Shown here: positions 25,900 through 35,291 of the stretch, in pieces
Numbering within the stretch: position 1 is the first letter of the stretch
How the letters are laid out: each line of letters begins with the position of its first letter
Source of the DNA: Calothrix sp. HK-06
GTDB taxonomy: Bacteria > Cyanobacteriota > Cyanobacteriia > Cyanobacteriales > Nostocaceae
Reading direction: 5' to 3'
DNA length: 56,576 nt
Assembly: GCF_001904745.1 (NCBI RefSeq)
Contig: NZ_MRCD01000059.1
Location: forward strand, 1-56,576
Notes under the pieces: model-generated
What the model was told of the DNA's origin: nothing
Database searches by the model: none
Seen by the model: the letters and a program-made list of their open reading frames with translations, nothing else
Position numbers and translations under genes: made by a program

Positions 25900-27564
25900 C
25901 TAACTTTTCTTCTTTTTACCCTTTGTGGTCTCCACCCTTGCTAATTGTTCCTCTTTAAGTCGTTCGATTTTATCGATTTCCGGAAGTTTTAATAAAATTC
26001 CAGCGGCAAACCAGTAATATACAGCTACCGGGTCAACATCGAGAGGATAGTAATAAGTGTTGTAACTTATAAACAATATAAACACCCACATAGTCGCAGC
26101 GTAACTGCGGAAATTACGGTTTTTTATTTTTCGATAGGTTTTGAAGCAAATAATAGTCAAACATGTTACAAATACTATCCAGGCAATTAGCCCAATTATG
26201 CCAACTTCGTGTAATACTTTGGGATAGTATGTTTCGACTAATTTAGTTTCACCCATTGCACGTGCGGAGTTGGTAGCACGACCAAGACCACTACCAAGGG
26301 GACCATCAACGTTTTTCCAAACTTCCTCAAATTGGTTGACAATAAATTCTTGAGGAGGAGAAGCTTCCCAACGACTGGTAAAGCTTGCGGTACGTTCTTC
26401 GACAACAGTGGGATTACTGACCATAGCGATACCGAGAATTAATGCAAGTCCTCCAAACATAGGAATAAACTTTTTCAAGTTACCAAGTTGTCCTGTGAGT
26501 AATAGACAGAGCATGAAACACACAGGGACTAAAGCTAAAGCAATGCGCTGTCCAGAAATAACAGCGTTGATGAAAACCACAACTAAAGACCCTAAGCTGA
26601 TACCTTTCCAAAGTATTGAGGGGTCGCTAAATCCGGTTGCGAAGGTAAAAAACGTGCTGGATATTAAAAACCATGCCCATTGCCACGGCGCCACAAAGGT
26701 TCCGGGTAAACGTATCATACCTTCAGAGGGACTATAAATTAGGGCGCCTCCGAAATAACATCGAGCATCAATAGAAGCTTTATATAAAGCGTCACCAGTA
26801 GCGTTACGAGTACCTTCGCAGACTCCAACTAACAGCAACAGATATTGAATAATTCCTAAAATACCGCAAATGAGAATAAATAGGACTTGTAAGCGTGACA
26901 GTCGTAGAAAATCTCTTTTATCGCGAATACTATAATAAATGCAGCTAATTAACGGAACATAACCTAAAAATACTTTGAGTCCCAATAAACCCATACCAAT
27001 AGGGAACTCTTTTGGAGCAGGTTTAAAAGGTAAAGAAGGGGGAGGGTTGAATTGTTGGGCACCGTTAACAAACAATAGAGTCAGAGCGCAACACCCAAGT
27101 AAGATATATAAAGGGGTTTTAATACCTTGGGGGATAAGTAAAGGTAAACGTTCTTTTTTCAGCTTTTGCCATAACCCGATTAAAGCGGGTAAATAGAAAG
27201 CATCCTTAGCGAGTTGTAATATAGGACTATTGCCGATGTAATACGTGATAGTACCACCGAATGGCACATAAGCCATGAAAGCGATTAAAGCTGGGACAGG
27301 GTATTTGTAAGAAAGGGAAATTGAAATTACCCCTAGAACACCGGGAACAGCAACTTTAATACCACCGACCAAGAATAAAATAATACCAAGAAACAACCCG
27401 GCGCCAACAGCAGCAGAAAGAAAATTAATCAACTCTTTCTTAGCTTGAGCAGCTTTACGCTTTTGCGTCAATCGTTGCTTCAAGTCAATTTCAGAATCTT
27501 GCGACTTAGACTTAGACTTAGACTTAGACTGAGTAGATTTTCGTGAAATAGGAGTATCCGTCAT
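25900..27564 (-). CDS. hpsL: O-antigen-ligase-like membrane protein, probable HpsL
   Basis: A 554-residue polytopic protein. The first 50 residues are cytoplasmic and highly charged, with a run of Ser-Lys repeats (QSKSKSKSKSQD), followed by ten or more hydrophobic segments. A large periplasmic-type loop at about residues 380-430 precedes ETYYPKVLHEVGIIGLIAWI, which resembles the late region of Wzy/WaaL O-antigen ligases. It would polymerise or ligate polysaccharide units. It is first in the minus-strand cluster and was likely the transcript start. Polysaccharide secreted by the hps system is needed for hormogonium gliding in Nostoc. Confidence 0.7.
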   Translation of the reverse strand: MTDTPISRKSTQSKSKSKSKSQDSEIDLKQRLTQKRKAAQAKKELINFLSAAVGAGLFLGIILFLVGGIKVAVPGVLGVISISLSYKYPVPALIAFMAYVPFGGTITYYIGNSPILQLAKDAFYLPALIGLWQKLKKERLPLLIPQGIKTPLYILLGCCALTLLFVNGAQQFNPPPSLPFKPAPKEFPIGMGLLGLKVFLGYVPLISCIYYSIRDKRDFLRLSRLQVLFILICGILGIIQYLLLLVGVCEGTRNATGDALYKASIDARCYFGGALIYSPSEGMIRLPGTFVAPWQWAWFLISSTFFTFATGFSDPSILWKGISLGSLVVVFINAVISGQRIALALVPVCFMLCLLLTGQLGNLKKFIPMFGGLALILGIAMVSNPTVVEERTASFTSRWEASPPQEFIVNQFEEVWKNVDGPLGSGLGRATNSARAMGETKLVETYYPKVLHEVGIIGLIAWIVFVTCLTIICFKTYRKIKNRNFRSYAATMWVFILFISYNTYYYPLDVDPVAVYYWFAAGILLKLPEIDKIERLKEEQLARVETTKGKKKKS

Positions 27565-28030
27565 CGTTCAATAGGCAGTAACACATAAAACCTGTTATAC
27601 ACCCTTTTACATAGCAAACCTGGTATCCACTTCTAGCAAAAATACGATTTAGCAAAAAATTGGCAAAAAATCGAAAAATTAACATGCATAGGGTGCGTCA
27701 CAGCAATAACAATCTGGAACAAAGGCAAAAGTCAAAGCTGTGACGCACCATCTCTGATTATCTACAAATATAAATGATTTCCCAGTAGTTGTTAAACCTG
27801 CGGTATTGTATATCGGTAATAAATTTGTCAGAGATGGAAAAGAAATCAACCTTCATCAATAGTTTTATTGTACTAATTAAAATTAGAAGTATTAATCGTA
27901 AACTAGCTCTCCAACAAGAAAACAGGCATCTGTTTTCAAAAATTATTATTGCCATAAAAGAAGTATCGTCTATACAATAAAAGTAATACCGTCAAAATCT
28001 CAATTAATTTCGTAACTGAACTGTATCAAT
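27565..28030. other. Non-coding region with a 13-bp inverted repeat
   Basis: No gene supported. GGTGCGTCACAGC (27692-27704) pairs perfectly with GCTGTGACGCACC (27737-27749) across 32 bases. Such GTGCGTCAC hairpins recur in cyanobacterial intergenic DNA and may be decayed MITEs. Open frames at 27758-27980 are low-complexity and unsupported. Confidence 0.6.
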
Positions 28031-28570
28031 ATGGCAAGAAAGAAAATAACAAAGTCTCTTGAAAACAAGGCATCAGCTAAAAAAGTTAAACAAAGTAAGC
28101 CCGAAGATACTGAGACATCAGCTAAAAAAGTTAAACAAAGTAAGTCTGAAAATACTGAGGCATCAGCTAAAAAAGTTAAGCAAATAGAACCACTAGAAGG
28201 TAAGGAATTAATTAGCAAAGTTAAAGAACTGCCAAATAGCAGCAAAGAAGAAAAAGCTAAAGCGTGCGGCTACTATAGCGTCACCAAAGACGGTATAGAG
28301 CGAGTTAACATGATGAAATTCCTCAATGCCCTACTTGATGCAGAAGAAATATCATTTGATACCCGTTCGGATGAGCATGGTCATGTCGGACGCAGCGCTA
28401 GCTACCGAATTGCAGTGCAGTCTAATGGCAATTTGCTAATAGGTTCAGCTTATACAAAACAATTAGGCTTAAAACCAGGAGATGAATTCACCATTAATGT
28501 AGGTAGAAAGCATATCAAATTGGTATCAATTTCAGCAGAGCAAGAAAATCAAGAAGAAGTAGCTGCTTAA
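28031..28570 (+). CDS. CyAbrB-type transcription regulator
   Basis: A 179-residue DNA-binding protein of the cyanobacterial AbrB group. The conserved region starts at about residue 60 (ISKVKELPNSSKEEKAKACG, YYSVTKDGIERVNMMKFLNA) and ends in the C-terminal swapped-hairpin domain (YRIAVQSNGNLLIGSAYTKQ, LGLKPGDEFTINVGRKHIKL). CyAbrB proteins act as broad regulators of carbon/nitrogen metabolism and differentiation. Unusually, residues 14-52 consist of a Lys-rich tandem repeat (SAKKVKQSK units, 45-bp period). A basic N-terminal arm could raise non-specific DNA affinity, which is inference. Confidence 0.88.
   Translation: MARKKITKSLENKASAKKVKQSKPEDTETSAKKVKQSKSENTEASAKKVKQIEPLEGKELISKVKELPNSSKEEKAKACGYYSVTKDGIERVNMMKFLNALLDAEEISFDTRSDEHGHVGRSASYRIAVQSNGNLLIGSAYTKQLGLKPGDEFTINVGRKHIKLVSISAEQENQEEVAA
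28071..28185 (+). repeat. 45-bp coding tandem repeat in the AbrB gene
   Basis: Three copies of a 45-base unit beginning CATCAGCTAAAAAAGTTAA start at 28071, 28116 and 28161; the third is partial. They encode SAKKVKQSKPEDTE-like blocks and are nearly identical at DNA level, suggesting recent duplication. Confidence 0.9.
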
Positions 28571-28959
28571 GAGCAAATATAAATCAACTATTTGGAGGCG
28601 CCCGCACGTGATTTACTTCGGGCACCCCTATATGAAACAAAATCTCATATAAAGTATCATTATATACTAAATAACTTTCTAATAAATTATCCGTTACATC
28701 CGTTTATAATCCGTTGCCAAGTCTTTTTTATACCCATTAATAATTGGGTGTACAGGTGTATTGCGAGTTGATGACCGTAGAACGAAGCTGTATTAATATC
28801 TGTATTAATATATTTAAATTACGGTGCCTTCAACGGGCGCCGCGCGAGAACTAGAATATGAAACAAGCACATTTTTTAAAATTCTTACTATATATGGATT
28901 TTGGAATGTGTTAGTTAGGAGTAAATAGATATTATAGCATTACTACTTAACGCACTCCT
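28571..28959. other. Non-coding region with a dispersed repeat copy
   Basis: No gene. 28690-28722 is another copy of the ATGTAACGG/GGCAACGGAT repeat, in reverse orientation. Upstream of the sucrose gene, TAGGAGT (near 28915) and ACTCCTA (28954-28960) form a weak inverted repeat around the presumed promoter. Confidence 0.5.
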
Positions 28960-31122
28960 ATGCAAACTAATTCAACAGAGTTAATGATGTCAAACAATAG
29001 TACTACCAAGCCCTGTTATATACTACTAATTAGTATTCATGGGCTAATCCGAGGTCACAATCTCGAATTAGGTCGTGACGCAGATACTGGGGGACAAACC
29101 AAATATGTTGTTGAATTAGCTAAAGCCTTGGCTCTTCAGCCGAATGTAGAGCGTGTTGATTTAGTCACGCGGCGGGTCGTTGATAGTGCAGTAGACGCTG
29201 ATTATAGCGCAGCAACTGAATCTCTGGGCGCGGGAGTGCAGATAGTTAGGATTGAAGCAGGGCCTGATGGCTATATTGCCAAAGAAGAATTATGGAGTCA
29301 TCTTGATGGCTTTGCGGATCGTTTGTTTGCTTGGTTACATGAGCAACCACGTTTGCCTGATATCATCCACACCCACTATGCTGATGCAGGATATGTGGGG
29401 GTACGTCTTTCGCATTTAACTGGTTTACCACTTGTACACACTGGGCATTCTTTAGGACGTGATAAGTACCGTAGATTGTTGGCATTGGGCATGACGATGG
29501 AGGAGATAGAGCAACGCTATCACATGCTGCAACGTATTAGTGCGGAAGAAGACACCTTGAGCAATGCAGATTTGGTGATTACCAGCACTTACAACGAAAT
29601 TGAAGATCAGTATGAGCTTTATGATTGTTACACACCTGAAAAAATGGTGGTTATTCCACCAGGGACTGATTTAAAGGAGTTTCATCCGCCTTTAGAAGGG
29701 GGTGAAACTATCGAGTTCAAGCAAACATTAGAAAAGTTTCTGAAGCTACCTGATAAGCCGATAATTTTGGCATTATCGCGTCCTGATGAGCGAAAAAATA
29801 TTGTCACTCTATTAGAAGCCTACGGTCAATCGCCACGTTTACAGGAATTAGCCAATTTGGTAATTGTTGCAGGTAATAGAGATGATATTCGAGAATTGAA
29901 TGAAGGTGCCCAAAATGTTTTAACCGAATTGTTGTTAGTGGTGGATTGTTATGAGCTTTATGGCTGTGTTGCTTTACCAAAACATCATACTTCTCTTGAA
30001 GTGGCGGATATTTATCGATTAGCCGCAGCTTCAAAAGGTGTTTTTGTCAATCCTGCTCTTACCGAGCCTTTTGGCTTAACATTACTAGAAGCTGCGGCAA
30101 GTGGATTGCCATTGGTTGCAACAGAAAATGGTGGACCAGTGGATATTATTGGTAATTGTCATAATGGTTTATTAGTTGACCCTTTGAATTCAAACGCAAT
30201 TGCCGAAGCTTTATTAACGATTCTTTCTGATTCTAAGGTTTGGGAACAATATTCTGAAAATGGTTTAAAAAATGTTGCTAAGTTTTATTCATGGGATGCT
30301 CATGCTCAAACTTACTTAAGAAAAATTGAACCCTTATTGCAGCATGAACCTTTATCAAAAACAACACTGCCACCCAGAGCAAGTAGCTATCGAAAACGGG
30401 CTATTTTCACCTCTATCGACAATACGTTATTAGGTGATGCTGAGGCATTGTCGCAATTCGTACAAGTAATTCGCCAACATCATAGGGAGTTTTTATTTGG
30501 AATCGCTACAGGTCGGCGTTTCGATTCAGCCCTAAAACTTTTCAAAACTCATGGTATTCCAACCCCTGACATTTTAATTACCAGTTTAGGTACAGAAATT
30601 TATTATTCCCCACAACTAACTGCCGATGTTGCTTGGAATAACCATATAGATCGTGGGTGGACACCACAGGTATTACGGCGCCTGTGCGATCCATTACCTG
30701 GCTTGACACTGCAACCGAAAAGTGAGCAAAGTCGTTTTAAGATTTCTTATTATTATGATGCGAGCATTGCACCTTCATTAGAAGAAATTTTGACTTTGTT
30801 GCGGCAACAAGAATTGTCAGTTAATACAACACTCTCATTCGGTCAGTATCTCGACTTTGTACCCGCAAGAGCCTCTAAGGGTCAAGCAGTACGCTATGTA
30901 GCAAAACAATGGAATATTCCATTAGATAGATTTTTGGTTAGCGGTGGGTCTGGCGGTGATGAAGATATGTTACGCGGCAATACTCTGGGTGTGGTCATTG
31001 CTAATCGTCACCGCGAAGAACTGTCGAGCTTGACTAATACTGAGCGCGTTTATTTTGCCGATGGCGCTCATGCCTGGGGTATTTTGGAAGCGATTAAGCA
31101 TTATAATTTTTTTAATTTGTAA
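28960..31122 (+). CDS. sps: Sucrose-phosphate synthase, bidomain
   Basis: A 720-residue enzyme that joins UDP-glucose (or ADP-glucose) and fructose-6-phosphate to make sucrose-6-phosphate. The GT4 part starts at ISIHGLIRGHNLELGRDADT and holds HTHYADAGYVG, HTGHSLGRDKYRRLL and the donor site NPALTEPFGLTLLEAAASGL near residue 365. From about 475 a HAD-like, sucrose-phosphatase-like domain follows, but its first motif reads FTSIDNTLLG, with serine where phosphatases have the nucleophilic aspartate. The domain is therefore probably catalytically dead, as reported for other cyanobacterial bidomain synthases. An internal ATG pair at 28984-28989 could be the true start, since no good ribosome site precedes 28960. 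No separate sucrose phosphatase is in the window. Confidence 0.93.
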   Translation: MQTNSTELMMSNNSTTKPCYILLISIHGLIRGHNLELGRDADTGGQTKYVVELAKALALQPNVERVDLVTRRVVDSAVDADYSAATESLGAGVQIVRIEAGPDGYIAKEELWSHLDGFADRLFAWLHEQPRLPDIIHTHYADAGYVGVRLSHLTGLPLVHTGHSLGRDKYRRLLALGMTMEEIEQRYHMLQRISAEEDTLSNADLVITSTYNEIEDQYELYDCYTPEKMVVIPPGTDLKEFHPPLEGGETIEFKQTLEKFLKLPDKPIILALSRPDERKNIVTLLEAYGQSPRLQELANLVIVAGNRDDIRELNEGAQNVLTELLLVVDCYELYGCVALPKHHTSLEVADIYRLAAASKGVFVNPALTEPFGLTLLEAAASGLPLVATENGGPVDIIGNCHNGLLVDPLNSNAIAEALLTILSDSKVWEQYSENGLKNVAKFYSWDAHAQTYLRKIEPLLQHEPLSKTTLPPRASSYRKRAIFTSIDNTLLGDAEALSQFVQVIRQHHREFLFGIATGRRFDSALKLFKTHGIPTPDILITSLGTEIYYSPQLTADVAWNNHIDRGWTPQVLRRLCDPLPGLTLQPKSEQSRFKISYYYDASIAPSLEEILTLLRQQELSVNTTLSFGQYLDFVPARASKGQAVRYVAKQWNIPLDRFLVSGGSGGDEDMLRGNTLGVVIANRHREELSSLTNTERVYFADGAHAWGILEAIKHYNFFNL

Positions 31123-31153
31123 AAATAATGTCACGATAATTTAAGAGAATACT

Positions 31154-33109
31154 ATGTACGAACAAATTTCTCACTCACTATTAAATTCGATACTGGATGA
31201 TTTAAAGCCAGAAATTCGTCGGCAAGATTTGCGGCATTTTTATACCCGTCTCGGTGCGAACTTTTACGCTATTCATTCGCTATTTTTTACACTATACGGA
31301 CATCGCGATGATTTTAAAGTGCAAATGTTACGGCTAGTTGAAACAATGGCGAAAGGCTATATTGATCGCTCTCCAGAGTTAGAGCGGTTGGATATTCAAC
31401 GCGAACAAGACCACAACTGGTTTTTGTCTCAAAAATGGGTGGGGATGGCTCTTTATTCCAACGGTTTTGCAGAAAACCTTGCAGATTTAGAGAACAAAAT
31501 AGGCTATTTTCAAGAGCTAGGTATTAATATGGTACATATTATGCCGATTTTGAAGTGTCCAATCGGTAAAAGTGATGGGGGCTATGCTATCAGTGATTTT
31601 AGAGAAGTTGACGAAAGAGTTGGTGATTTAGAAGATATTCGTCGTATTGCGAAAGAGTTTAGAAAGCGTGATATTTTGCTGGTTTTAGACATTGTGCTTA
31701 ATCACACTTCTGATGAGCATGAATGGGCTAGAAAAGCAATTATGGGGGATCGTAATTTTCAAGATTACTATTATATTTATGAAAACAGAGAAATTCCTGA
31801 TATGTTTGAGGAAAACATGCCAGAAGTTTTTCCTGAAACAGCTCCAAGTAATTTTACTTGGAATGGCGAGATGGAAAAATGGGTGATGACGGTTTTCCAT
31901 AGTTATCAGTGGGATTTAAATTACAGCAATCCGAGAGTTTTTATTGAAATGCTCGACATTATTCTGTTTTGGGCAAATCAAGGTGTGGATATTCTCCGAC
32001 TGGATGCTGTTGCTTTTTTATGGAAAAAGATTGGCAGTTCTTGCCAAAACGAGCGCAATGCCCATCTAATTTTGCAGTTAATGAAAGATTGTTGTCAAGT
32101 GGCGGCGCCTGGTGTTTTATTTATTGCGGAAGCAATCGTTGCTCCTGTTGAAGTAATTAAGTATTTTGGTGAAGATGCAATCGCCGCGAAAGAATGCGAA
32201 ATTGCTTATAACGCTACTTTAATGGCATTATTATGGGATGGAATTGCAACTAAAAACACTAAGCTACTTTACCAAGGTATAAAAAGTTTACCTAACAAAT
32301 TAGAACGCGCGACTTGGCTAAACTATGTGCGTTGTCATGATGACATTGGTTTTGGTTTTGACGATTATGATATTCAAGTAGCTGGTTATGAACCGAGAAC
32401 ACATAGAAAATTTTTAGTTGATTACTTGAGTGGTAAGTTTGATTCATCCTTATCTAAAGGATTGGTATTCATGCCTAATGAAGCTACAGGAGATGCGCGT
32501 ATTTGCGGTTCATTAGCTTCTTTGGTTGGATTAGAATCTGCGCTCTTAACTGCTGATGAACATTTGATTGACCTTGCAATTAATAGGATTTTACTACTCC
32601 ACGGTATTATTCTATCTTTTGGAGGAATCCCTCTAATGTATAATGGTGATGCAATTGCTGTACTTAATGATTACAGCTATATAGATGACCCAAGCAAAAT
32701 CAATGACAATCGTTGGGTACATCGTCCTAAAATAGATTGGGAAAAAGCAGAATTACGTAAAAAACAAGGCACAGTGGAATACATGGTATTCACTGCCATG
32801 AAAAAAATGATTGCTATCCGTAAAGAAATTTCTGCATTTGCTGATTTTAATAACCGCGAATTGCTGCACGTAGGCAATGAACATTTACTATGTTATATTC
32901 GTTTCAATCATCAACGTCCATCAGAAAAAGTATTGGTCATTGCCAATTTTGATGCAAATCCCCAATACTTGGATTTAGATCAGCTTAGAAATACAGGCTT
33001 CAACACTTATGGTAAGTTTGTTGATTTATATAGTGGTATAAAACCAGAGCAATCTGATGGTCGCATCATTCTAGAAGGATATCAATTTTATTGGCTAACA
33101 GAGACTTAA
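31154..33109 (+). CDS. ams: Amylosucrase (GH13)
   Basis: A 651-residue GH13 alpha-retaining enzyme of the amylosucrase type, which transfers glucose from sucrose to an alpha-glucan and releases fructose. The helical N-terminal domain is followed by the (beta/alpha)8 barrel. The nucleophile region is DILRLDAVAFLWK, the acid/base glutamate lies in VLFIAEAIV, and the transition-state aspartate lies in RCHDDIGFGFDD. Length and layout match amylosucrases. It follows sucrose-phosphate synthase by 31 bases on the same strand, so sucrose is made and used from one operon, perhaps to feed glycogen. A sucrose hydrolase role is the main alternative. Confidence 0.9.
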   Translation: MYEQISHSLLNSILDDLKPEIRRQDLRHFYTRLGANFYAIHSLFFTLYGHRDDFKVQMLRLVETMAKGYIDRSPELERLDIQREQDHNWFLSQKWVGMALYSNGFAENLADLENKIGYFQELGINMVHIMPILKCPIGKSDGGYAISDFREVDERVGDLEDIRRIAKEFRKRDILLVLDIVLNHTSDEHEWARKAIMGDRNFQDYYYIYENREIPDMFEENMPEVFPETAPSNFTWNGEMEKWVMTVFHSYQWDLNYSNPRVFIEMLDIILFWANQGVDILRLDAVAFLWKKIGSSCQNERNAHLILQLMKDCCQVAAPGVLFIAEAIVAPVEVIKYFGEDAIAAKECEIAYNATLMALLWDGIATKNTKLLYQGIKSLPNKLERATWLNYVRCHDDIGFGFDDYDIQVAGYEPRTHRKFLVDYLSGKFDSSLSKGLVFMPNEATGDARICGSLASLVGLESALLTADEHLIDLAINRILLLHGIILSFGGIPLMYNGDAIAVLNDYSYIDDPSKINDNRWVHRPKIDWEKAELRKKQGTVEYMVFTAMKKMIAIRKEISAFADFNNRELLHVGNEHLLCYIRFNHQRPSEKVLVIANFDANPQYLDLDQLRNTGFNTYGKFVDLYSGIKPEQSDGRIILEGYQFYWLTET

Positions 33110-33628
33110 GATTATGATGACAGAAGCAGTCGAATGTCTAAGCTAAATAGAAGTAAAAACAATAACAATTTACAAAAAATTTAGTGGGATGGGCTTTAAG
33201 AATGCCCCGTCCCATACCCAAATCACTTAGGATTGCTATAGCTGAATTTTTATTTATAATCACAAATTGATGTAATATAAATCTATTTCTTTTTGAAGAC
33301 AAATTTAAAAATCATAAAAGTTAACATTAACATTAGTCATTCTATAAAAACTTGCCTACGCAATGTTCCCTTGGCTTAACCTCTACTTAGTTTAATCAAA
33401 CATCTATTCACCGATGCCAAAAAACTGACCCAGAGACTGTTTAAATCTCTCGGGTCAGTTGTAATTGAAACATATATGGGGGCTGGGTGATCTAATTTAT
33501 TGCAGCTTCATATTAAATTGGTATTAGATGCGTTTGCCCTGGAGATACGAGTTAACGATGTCTAACTCCTACAACAGTTTTGTTCTGTGCAAGTTGATTT
33601 ATGAGTAGAGAAATTTCTAACTGATTAG
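33110..33628. terminator. Non-coding region with two hairpins, likely end of the sucrose operon
   Basis: No gene. About 75 bases after the amylosucrase stop, 33185-33213 folds as TGGGATGGGC / GCCCCGTCCCA. A second, stronger hairpin at 33423-33460 pairs AACTGACCC and AGAGA with TCTCT and GGGTCAGTT. Neither is followed by a clear T run, so termination is likely but not proven. Confidence 0.5.
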
Positions 33629-33874
33629 ATTATTCCACCAGAAGTTGGAGCAAAGCTGGTACAGCGAATGAGTAATCCAGAACTAAGTGAGCGAGAACTA
33701 GAGGTGTTGCATTTAATGGCGCAGGGGATGAGTAATTTAGATATTGCTACTGCCTTAATTATCGCTGAAAGCAGCGTCAAATCTCACGTTAATTGAATTT
33801 TAAGTAAATTGGGAGTTAACGATCGCACTCAAGCCGTGATTGTTGCCTTTAAACGAGGGATTGTTAGTTTGTGA
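33629..33874 (+). pseudogene. LuxR/NarL response regulator, C-terminal remnant
   Basis: The frame encodes PEVGAKLVQRMSNPELSERE, LEVLHLMAQGMSNLDIATAL and SSVKSHVN-stop-ILSKLGVNDRTQAVI, the LuxR-type helix-turn-helix. The stop is a TGA in place of an expected arginine codon (CGA) in the recognition helix. The receiver domain is missing upstream, where a stop lies at 33626-33628. The tail ends in VIVAFKRGIVSL. Confidence 0.8.
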
Positions 33875-34130
33875 GCAAGCCTTAGTGACATTTCCAACTT
33901 TAGTTGGAGCGTTCCTTCGATTTTGAGGTGGGCTGATTTATCAATCACTTTGTTGTGTAAAAGTTTCAACTTAAAGTGGACGACTTTTTAGAGTCAATTA
34001 GATATATTAAATTCATGCAAACACGGATAGCAATGCCGCTTGCTTTCTTTGAGTTTGCTTTACACAGATTGCAGAAAGAAGGGTGTACGGCAATCGCTGG
34101 CGATAAGCCTACTTTCCCTTGGAGGTATTA

Positions 34131-34696
34131 GTGAACTATAACCGTAACCCCAGTTCGTTATTCGTCCCACCTTTAATACAAAATTACACACAAGGTGTGC
34201 TGAGTACTGCCGTCGTGCTGGTAATGTATGGAGACTATCAATGTTCTTAGAGCGCAGACGTTTACAGGCTGATTAAAGTCATTCGGCGACAGCTTAGTGT
34301 TTCTTTTGGGGAGGATTATTTGTGTTTCATCTTCCGTCATTTTCCACAAATACAGATTCATTCTCATGGTCAACATGCAGCCTCTGCGGCTTTTTCGGCT
34401 GCCACCCAAGGTCAGTTTTGGCAAATGCATGACATTTGTTCAGCCATCAACAACAGTTGGGAAACGCCTACCTTGCGGAGTATGCTAATAATTTAGGACT
34501 CGATATCTCTCAATTTCTGCAAGATATTTGTAAAAAATTACACATCAATCGCATCAATAAAGATATTGAAAGTGGATTACAAAGTGGAGTAGCAGCTACC
34601 CCAGCATTGTTTATTAATGGAATTCGATATAGCGGTCGTTGGAAAATTGAGCAGTTGATAGCAGCTATTGTCACTGCAAACCATTCAGTTTTCTAG
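34131..34696 (+). pseudogene. DsbA-family thioredoxin-fold protein, broken
   Basis: A GTG at 34131 is preceded by a good ribosome site (GGAGG, 5 bases away). The frame reads ...GVLSTAVVLVMYGDYQC, then S-stop-SADVYRLIKVI, CFIFRHFPQIQIHSHGQHAA and FWQMHD. It then changes frame at about 34431 (one base lost in GACAT-TTG) to FSHQQQLGNAYLAEYANNLG and SGVAATPALFINGIRYSG, ending at 34696. This is the DsbA-like fold (active site normally CPYC; the cis-proline is in VAATPALF). One nonsense codon and one frameshift inactivate it. It lies just before the redox gene island. Confidence 0.8.
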
Positions 34697-34760
34697 TTAT
34701 TAACTATACAACCAAAATTACTGCTTATTACGTAAGCAATTAACTAACAGGAACAATCTT

Positions 34761-35192
34761 ATGACACAATCTCTATGGTTTTTTGGTTCTCGCCTCACCA
34801 TCGTTGCCGATCACACCACGACCGGAGGTCAGTATGATTTGATCGAAGGCTACTTCCCTCCCGGCACACAAACACCCCTCCATCGCCACACACGCTATTC
34901 CGAACAACTTTATGTGCTGTCTGGGGAGTTCACGGTCTGGGCGGGTGAGGACAAGGTTGTGCTGAATGCTGGTGAAAGCTTCCTGATTCCTCTTGGCACA
35001 CCTCACGTGGTCGCCGCACTCAGCGATCAGCCAGCTCGCGGGTTAGTCGTTGCTGCGCCCAGCGGTTTTGCTCGGCTGATTGCAGCAGTGGGTACACTGG
35101 ATGAGAAAGAAGCACCGGACATGGAGCTAGCTGAACGCATTTCCACCGAGATCGGCGACGAAATTTTGGGTTCGCCCGGAACCTTGCCCTAA
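34761..35192 (+). CDS. Cupin-domain protein
   Basis: A 143-residue single cupin barrel. Motif 1 reads PLHRHTRYSEQLYVLSGEF (metal-binding His-His-Glu) and motif 2 reads SFLIPLGTPHVV with the last histidine. Such proteins are often small dioxygenases, isomerases or binding proteins; the substrate cannot be told. It is first in the plus-strand redox island (34.7-41.2 kb). The island appears more GC-rich and uses different codons from the surrounding genes, pointing to horizontal origin. A second, different cupin lies at 38395. Confidence 0.85.
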   Translation: MTQSLWFFGSRLTIVADHTTTGGQYDLIEGYFPPGTQTPLHRHTRYSEQLYVLSGEFTVWAGEDKVVLNAGESFLIPLGTPHVVAALSDQPARGLVVAAPSGFARLIAAVGTLDEKEAPDMELAERISTEIGDEILGSPGTLP

Positions 35193-35291
35193 GTACAGCA
35201 TTGTATGCAAACATTATTTGAGCCGTTAAGCTACCTCATCCTGGATATAAAAGTTTTATTCGCCATTTCATCATTACCAAAAACTTTGGAT

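Noticed and set aside
34173-34430. Minus-strand frame of 85 codons
   Set aside because: It is a shadow of the DsbA-like pseudogene, which explains the plus-strand codons well.
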